A stretch of 64,000 bases of DNA from Siphonodentalium dalli (Eukaryota > Mollusca > Scaphopoda > Gadilida > Siphonodentaliidae), in NCBI GenBank assembly GCA_032622095.1, contig CP136068.1:2209314-2273313 (forward strand), in the 5' to 3' direction. Shown here one piece after another: positions 58,287 through 64,000 of the stretch; position 1 is the stretch's first letter; the number at the start of each line of letters is the position of its first letter. Position numbers and translations under genes: made by a program. A model generated the notes under the pieces. That model had not been told where the DNA came from, did not search any database, and was given only the letters and a program-made list of their open reading frames with translations.

Positions 58287-58643
58287 ATGATGGAGTCGCA
58301 CTTATTGAAATTATCAGTTTTCTGGATTTGTGTTGTTGGCGTTTTGAGACCTTCACTTCAGTTTGATGACACCGCGAGCCATCGTAATTTACACACCAAG
58401 ACAATCTTTGTGAAGAAAAATGGAATTAATTTTAACAACACCGAAGTGTCTGTGTTCGAAAGCAGAAGCATGATTGAATGCGTGTCCGGTTGCCTAGGAG
58501 ATGACGATTGCGGAAGCGTATTCTTCGATAAAGCTATGATACAGTGTATCCATGTCAAACCAGAAGACAGCACCATCGTGTCTGGAATCACCAGACGGGG
58601 GCCCAAGGACGATGGTGTCATACGATATACCGTAGTCAAGAAG
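58287..58643 (+). CDS. Secreted PAN/apple-like protein, first exon (119 aa)
   Basis: The frame starts MMESHLLKLS with a hydrophobic signal peptide (residues 1-25). A region with cysteines 65, 69, 75 and 87 (SMIECVSGCLGDDDC...MIQC) has the spacing of a PAN/apple domain, an extracellular carbohydrate- or protein-binding fold. The exon ends AAG|GTAATT at 58643/58644 in phase 0. Reading past it hits a stop within two minisatellite units. Downstream exons are not found in the window: 59.5-60 kb has no matching domain and a LINE follows. The gene may be truncated or have a long intron. Confidence 0.55.
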
Positions 58644-59554
58644 GTAATTATGTTAGGTATATATAACCGTAGTCAAGAAGGTAATTATGTTAGGTATATA
58701 TAACCGTAGTCAAGAAGGTAATTATGTTAGGTATATATAACCGTAGTCAAGAAGGTAATTATGTTAGGTATATATAACCGTAGTCAAGAAGGTAATTATG
58801 TTAGGTATATATAACCGTAGTCAAGAAGGTAATTATGTTAGGTATATATAACCGTAGTCAAGAAGGTAATTATGTTAGGTATATATAACCGTAGTCAAGA
58901 AGGTAATTATGTTAGGTATATATAACCGTAGTCAAGAAGGTAATTATGTTAGGTATATATAACCGTAGTCAAGAAGGTAATTATGTTAGGTATATATAAC
59001 CGTAGTCAAGAAGGTAATTATGTTAGGTATATATAACCGTAGTCAAGAAGGTAATTATGTTAGGTATATATAACCGTAGTCAAGAAGGTAATTATGTTAG
59101 GTATATATAACCGTAGTCAAGAAGGTAATTATGTTAGGCATATATAACCGTAGTCAAGAAGGTAATTATGTTAGGTATATATAACCGTAGTCAAGAAGGT
59201 AATTATGTTAGGTATATATAACCGTAGTCAAGAAGGTAATTATGTTAGGTATATATAACCGTAGTCAAGAAGGTAATTATGTTAGGTATATATAACCGTA
59301 GTCAAGAAGGTAATTATGTTAGGTATATATAACCGTAGTCAAGAAGGTAATTATGTTAGGTATATATAACCGTAGTCAAGAAGGTAATTATGTTAGGTAT
59401 ATATAACCGTAGTCAAGAAGGTAATTATGTTAGGCATATATAACCGTAGTCAAGAAGGTAATTATGTTAGGTATATATAACCGTAGTCAAGAAGGTAATT
59501 ATGTTAGGTATATATAACCGTAGTCAAGAAGGTAATTATGTTAGGTATATATGC
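58630..59554. repeat. 37-bp minisatellite x 25, amplifying an exon end and splice donor
   Basis: Unit starts recur exactly every 37 bp from 58630 to 59518. Each unit holds the last ~14 exonic bases (CCGTAGTCAAGAAG) and the 5' splice site with 22-23 intronic bases (GTAATTATGTTAGGTATATA). Copies are nearly identical. Units 14 and 22 (59111 and 59407) share one T-to-C change, which suggests an 8-unit block duplication. 37 is not a multiple of three. Confidence 0.95.
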
Positions 59555-60014
59555 GCCACCAAACGCAGCGGGGTTTAATGATGAGGAGGGTAAAATATAC
59601 GCCTCAACATTCACTATCAAGAAAACCATGATCAGAAATGGTAACGCCCTCAAGATCATATTATTAGCCATACATATAAATTACAAGAAATCCATAGTCA
59701 GAAATGGTAACGCCAGCAAGATCATATTATTACCCATAAATATCAATTATAATATAAACTATATTGGTTACATGAATACACCTCAGAATTCCGTTAAAAC
59801 AACTAATCCTGCAAATTATTACAAAAAATACGGCGTATTACTGCAGGTTTCTCATTCACCATACCAGAAAGCTTCTAAATGCGGACAAAATCGGAGGTAC
59901 ATGTATTGTGTTCTCGCCAAGAGTGCATAATTTAAGTTTAATTTAAGATAGTTTAAATTAATGACATAAAACGTCCACACGAGACCGATGTCAAAATAAC
60001 AAATATATATAACA
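59555..60014. other. No gene; in-frame 66-bp duplication
   Basis: Two 66-bp copies (GAAATGGTAACGCC at 59635 and 59701) lie in an open frame of 130 residues (59538-59930). The frame has no recognised domain and starts within the minisatellite, so I do not call it a gene. Confidence 0.4.
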
Positions 60015-61614
60015 ATGTCAACAATGATTCAACATAATACATATATGTACTGTAATAACTATTTCATTATTATATCAGTAGAATTTGACCTTTCTTTGAA
60101 AAATGTCAATGGTTGGAAAGTATACTTCGGAAATCTTTTTAAAATGGGTATTCATCGGGATCCCATTTTCGAAGCTCATGTGGAAGATACTGTCAGAAAC
60201 TTCGGGGTCCCCAATGAACATGTAGGGGAAACATATGTTGATTTTTCCTATCCTGTTTCGGACGGTGAAGTTCGTGCTTCCATCCAAAAACTTAAGAAAC
60301 ACAAGGCCGGTGGTCTCACACGGGTAGTTAACGAACACCTAATACACGGTCCGACCAAGCTTTATTATATACTCGGGAAACTATTCTCTTCAATGTTAGA
60401 CCATAAGTTTATACACATGCATATGAAGGTCGGAGTAATAGTCCCAGTTTATAAAGGCGATCCAAAGCCTATTGACAACCCAGTTAGTTACAGGGCAGTT
60501 ACTTTGTTACCAGTTATTTATAAGCTCTTTGAATCAGTTATTCTGGAAAGGTTGTTACAATCAAAACTATTCTCAAAATTTCCAAACTACCTTCAAAATG
60601 GCTTCCCGAAGGGTATCGGGTGTAGTGTTACTTCTTTTCGTTTACAGGAAAGTGTTGAATTCGGATACAGCAATAACTCTACGGTATACGCCGCCTTTCT
60701 AGATTCACAAAAGGCGTTTGATCGTGTGTGGCACGATGGTTTAATATATAAGTTACATGGAAAAGGTATCAGTGGACGTATACTGAGAGTTATTGCTAGC
60801 ATGTATACTGACATCAAGAGTGTAGTAAGGTGCTATAATATTCACTCTGATCAATTCTATGTAGATCAAGGAACCAGGCAAGGGGGAATCATGTCACCTT
60901 TCCTGTACTTGCTCAACATCGACGATCTCCTTAATACGCTCTCTGAAGCACCAGAAAGTCTTCACGTAGACTCTGTATCATGTGCATGTCCCACAACTGT
61001 CGATGATGTATGCTTATTGTCATTTTCCGATGGAGGCTTAAAGAAGCTCCTCACCATATGCCACAACTACAGCATCACCTGGAAATTTGAGTATTCGGTT
61101 ACAAAAAGCCAAGTAGTAGTCTTTGATCACAGACGAACTCACAAGAATAAATGTATCAACACAATGTGGAACCTTGGTGAGAATAACTTAGTAGAAGTGG
61201 AGAGTGTAGTGCACCTCGGAATACCACAAAGCCGCAAATCAGATCGTAAAACGAACATTGATTGGTCATGTGAGATAATGCGGAAAACATTTTTCGGTGC
61301 ATGCAGGTCATTTACCACGAAACGCCTTTCGCTGACCATATTTAAACACGTGGTTCTCCCGAAAGCACTATACGGCTGTGCATCAAAACAATTCAAGGGG
61401 TACCGACAAGGACGAGCACAGAAATCGTATTGTCAACCCGCTCAGACTTGAAATTGAAAAGAAAAAGCTTTTATTCATGGGCACTTTAATAAATTTACCA
61501 TGCAACCACCGTGTCGCTCTCCGCATTTTCATATTCAATCTACACGGTTATACAAGAAAACTAAGATGCATGCATCAGGTCGGCCGTGAACTATCTACCA
61601 TAGAATTGTTGTAG
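60015..61614 (+). pseudogene. Non-LTR retrotransposon reverse transcriptase, frameshifted
   Basis: A 478-residue frame covers the reverse transcriptase. Blocks are NEHLIHG (106-112), YRAVTLLPVIYKLFE (159-173), LDSQKAFDRVW (229-239), GTRQGG (286-291), a catalytic triad as VDD (329-331; QADD in the relative at 21662) and HLGIPQ. The GPDG-like element is GLTR. A frame shift near 61390 leads to the continuation ending about 61614. Similarity probably starts near 60080, so it is 5'-truncated. The 3' part is cut off by a Helitron at 61618. It belongs to the same clade as the LINE at 16106-22936. Confidence 0.85.
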
Positions 61615-61617
61615 CTA

Positions 61618-62005
61618 TCGATTATACATTTTGGAACACCTGTCTGTATGCATGTGTGTATGCATGAATGCATGTGTGTATGTGCTATAGACTCTAACAC
61701 TGCTCGACTGATCCGACTCGGATTTGGTATTTAACGTGTCAACTTGACCTCGCTCATAGGCATGTTTCTGGACCTTGACCGATCCGACTAAAAATTTGTG
61801 TGTAGGACTACTTCGATCCCGGGAGCAATATGGACGGGTCCAATTTCACGTGGGACCATGTTCTCGAACGTGCTGGTATAGGCATGTTTCTGGACCAATT
61901 GAACAATAGTTTGGCCAGATGCTATATATACTGGGTACTGTCCAGATGGAGGTGATCACAAAAAAATCCCTAAATAGCCTGAACGAAGTCGAGTACATCA
62001 GCTAG
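61618..62005 (+). mobile_element. Helitron (388 bp) inserted in the LINE
   Basis: It starts TCGATTATACATTTTGG after A (61617). It ends CTAG (62002-62005) before T, with a CTGAACGAAGTCGAG hairpin-like sequence upstream. It contains 'atgcatgtgtgtatg' repeats and 'ctcgactgatccgactcgg'. Confidence 0.6.
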
Positions 62006-62509
62006 TTTAATATATATATTGGACATTTGTCTGTCTGTTTGTCTGTTAGCTACATGTATGGCCGGGAAAACTGCCGGACAGATTTGACGAAATTTGATAC
62101 CTAGGGAAAATTATTTCCAGGGAGTATTTTGGACGGGTCAAATCTTGATCCCGACCTAACTTTGACATTCAAAAAGATCAATTCAAGGTCAAATCTGGTA
62201 AAACGGAAGTATTTCAACGAAATTTAATACCTACTGTTACTTTTGTCCCAGGAGTGTTTCGGGTGGGTCAAATCATGACCCTGACCTGATCTTGACATTC
62301 AAAATTGTCAATTCAAGGTCAAATCGGGTAAAGCCGGGCGGATATCGACGGGTACTTTTGTCGTGACTTTTGTCCGGGGAGTGTTTGGACGGGTCAAATC
62401 GTGACCCGACATGACGTTCACCTTTAAAATGGTCAATTCAAGGTTAAATCGCGCAATTCTCCGAAAATCAGAGGGGAACATCCCGGACGAAGTCGGGTCC
62501 ACCAGCTAC
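62006..62509 (+). mobile_element. Helitron (about 504 bp), abutting the previous one
   Basis: The body matches 7397-8018, with repeated 'gacgggtcaaatc' and 'aattcaaggtcaaatc'. The 3' part has the hairpin CCCGGACGAAGTCGGG followed by CCACCAG and CTAC (the usual CTAG with one change). The 5' start is degenerate (TTTAATATATATATTGG). Confidence 0.65.
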
Positions 62510-64000
62510 TATTATATATTTCTAGATTTAGTTACAAACTAAATACCTGTATATTGTACAAAGAAATGTTTGACAAATATATCTGTATCAATATTACCAT
62601 ACGGGCCATTAAAATAGATACGACGAAACAAATTTTGAAGGGTGCATGTATCAGGTAAATTTTTATATTTCAAATGATGACAGGAATGCGGAAAGTTGAA
62701 GTACCTACGTAATACTGGCTATCCGAATGAAGAGATATACATGTATATAAAAACCAAAATAGAAGATGACTGCTGGCGACAATGTTTTCCAAAAAAATTC
62801 AAACCATTCGATAGCTCCCATCTAGTTGTCAGCCCGAAGATCAATATGAAGTTTGGTGACTATCAGATGAGGGATATGTCTGTACAGTTGCGAAACAATT
62901 CAGTCATGCAAAAGAGGATCAAACAGTAAGATACCAAATTGCTGCCTGTGGTAATGTTTTTTAACGAAATTAGGGAAAATTACATTACTCTCACCCTGGT
63001 TATCCAGAAGATCATTGTGGAATCATTGACGGACAAGGGGTGTCGTCTGTAGGATCAACCAAATTATTTAGCCATAAAAATAGTAAAATTCAAGATCACC
63101 ACTGGCAGTGATGTCTCCACAAGGACAGTTTGAGAACAAAATATGGCTCACATCTAGCGGTTACCCAAAATATCCACATGAGAAACAGTTCTCCAATAAA
63201 AGCTGGCTGCAGGGTGCGCCAGTTGATTCAAATTCGAAATTTAGCAGGGTGTACTGCTTGTGGCCATGTTTTCCCCGCAAATTTGATAGACTGATGGACA
63301 AAACCACTGAATCCGTTGAATCAATATACATGTATACATGGATTAATTTATATGCATTGTTATACACAGTACTGGTATATAAAGGTACTGAAAAATAACA
63401 ATATTACTAGTATACACAAAATAAACCATATATCATGGCTATGGGTTCTAATATCCGAATATGACAGCTGAGAACTTGGTGTGAATTGAAGAGTGGTGGT
63501 GTATCAAGCATATCTAACCCTCCACGTTAGAAACATGCCATTAAATGTCATAAGTATAATCTAGCTTGAGGACAGAAGTTATCCATAAAACCCCCTTAAT
63601 TCAACCAGGTCCTCGCGCGATGTATTGTCGACCACATGATGATCTAGGGAGGATTATAATTGTTGTATAAAAACAGCAATGTATGTAAATATAAAATAAA
63701 ATAGTGCTACATCTTATTACAGATTATTGCCATATATAATCAGTGTCTATACAGACAGTCTGACAAAATAAAGTTTCAGTGACACTCTATCCGAAGAGGG
63801 GAATAATTCCATCTGTTACAGTCACTAGAGCAATTATGAATCTGGAAAGGTGAAATGTCTAAGTAATACTAGATATCGACATGACGCGATAACATATAAC
63901 GTAAATGCAATATGGCCGCTGGCGACCATTTGTTCCTATAAAATTAAAAAAATATTTGATAGCTCTCATCTGATAGATCAATATCAAGATAAATATGAAG
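62510..64000. repeat. Three copies of an interspersed repeat; no gene
   Basis: Segments at about 62690-62930, 63090-63290 and 63850-64000 share '(g/t)aatact(g/a)g(c/a)tat(c)cga', 'ctggcgac' plus 'gttttcc', 'gatagctc(c/t)catct' and 'gatcaatatgaag'. No coding features. The third copy runs off the window. Confidence 0.55.

Noticed and set aside
58630-59554. CRISPR-like array (regular repeats)
   Set aside because: The repeats are contiguous, without unique spacers, in a eukaryotic genome. It is a minisatellite.
59538-59930. 130-residue frame after the minisatellite as exon 2 of the PAN gene
   Set aside because: No cysteine pattern or domain matches, it begins inside the repeat array, and no convincing acceptor was identified. 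An in-frame 66-bp duplication explains its openness.

Overview
The window is animal genomic DNA, most likely from a marine invertebrate and probably a mollusc or another lophotrochozoan. Evidence for this: genes look intron-bearing and sparse; there are non-LTR retrotransposons, Helitrons, hAT, piggyBac-like and Kolobok/T2-like elements, a Crypton relic and a tRNA-derived SINE; and there are tandem repeats of the 'ggggcataactctg...' type that I associate with bivalve and gastropod genomes. The species cannot be fixed from sequence alone. I see no bacterial-style operons, rRNA or CRISPR arrays.

Few host genes are visible. (1) 32297-33436 (+) is an intact single-exon 379-residue type II membrane protein of the HtrL/YibB glycosyltransferase-like family. 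(2) 58287-58643 (+) is a first exon with a signal peptide and a PAN/apple-like cysteine pattern, ending in a 5' splice site that has been amplified about 25 times in a 37-bp minisatellite. (3) 13573-14136 (+) is the terminal exon of a C2H2 zinc-finger protein inside a 3.49-kb element with its own terminal inverted repeats. (4) 39046-39365 and 5665-5994 are weak gene fragments.

The rest is layered transposable elements. 0.8-4.3 kb: two hAT elements and AT-rich interspersed repeats. 4.6-8.0 kb: Helitron pieces and a truncated U2 snRNA sequence. 8.0-9.4 kb: a dead CR1-like LINE. 10-12.2 kb: hairpin MITEs. 12.4-15.9 kb: the zinc-finger element. 16.1-22.9 kb: a minus-strand LINE split by a 4.44-kb satellite-carrying TIR element; removing that element plus one 2-bp duplication restores the LINE frame. 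23.4-27.6 kb: a giant foldback, with a solo LTR in one arm and a hAT in the other. 27.7-31.4 kb: inverted repeats and a TTAA MITE. 33.5-37.8 kb: two back-to-back minus-strand Helitrons whose empty site survives as a short duplication at 38.2 kb. 40.9-42.9 kb: another dead LINE. 44.7-49.1 kb: a Crypton relic between inverted repeats. 49.8-54.3 kb: foldbacks and TTAA MITEs, one nested in another. 60.0-62.5 kb: a LINE truncated by two Helitrons.

Many insertions can be read to the base because an empty copy, an opposite palindrome arm or an interrupted reading frame gives the pre-insertion state. The two least ordinary objects are the 12366-15852 element (CAC-starting ~50-bp TIRs, 5-bp ACAGT duplication, oriented GCTAC motif clusters, zinc-finger gene) and the 58630-59554 splice-donor minisatellite.
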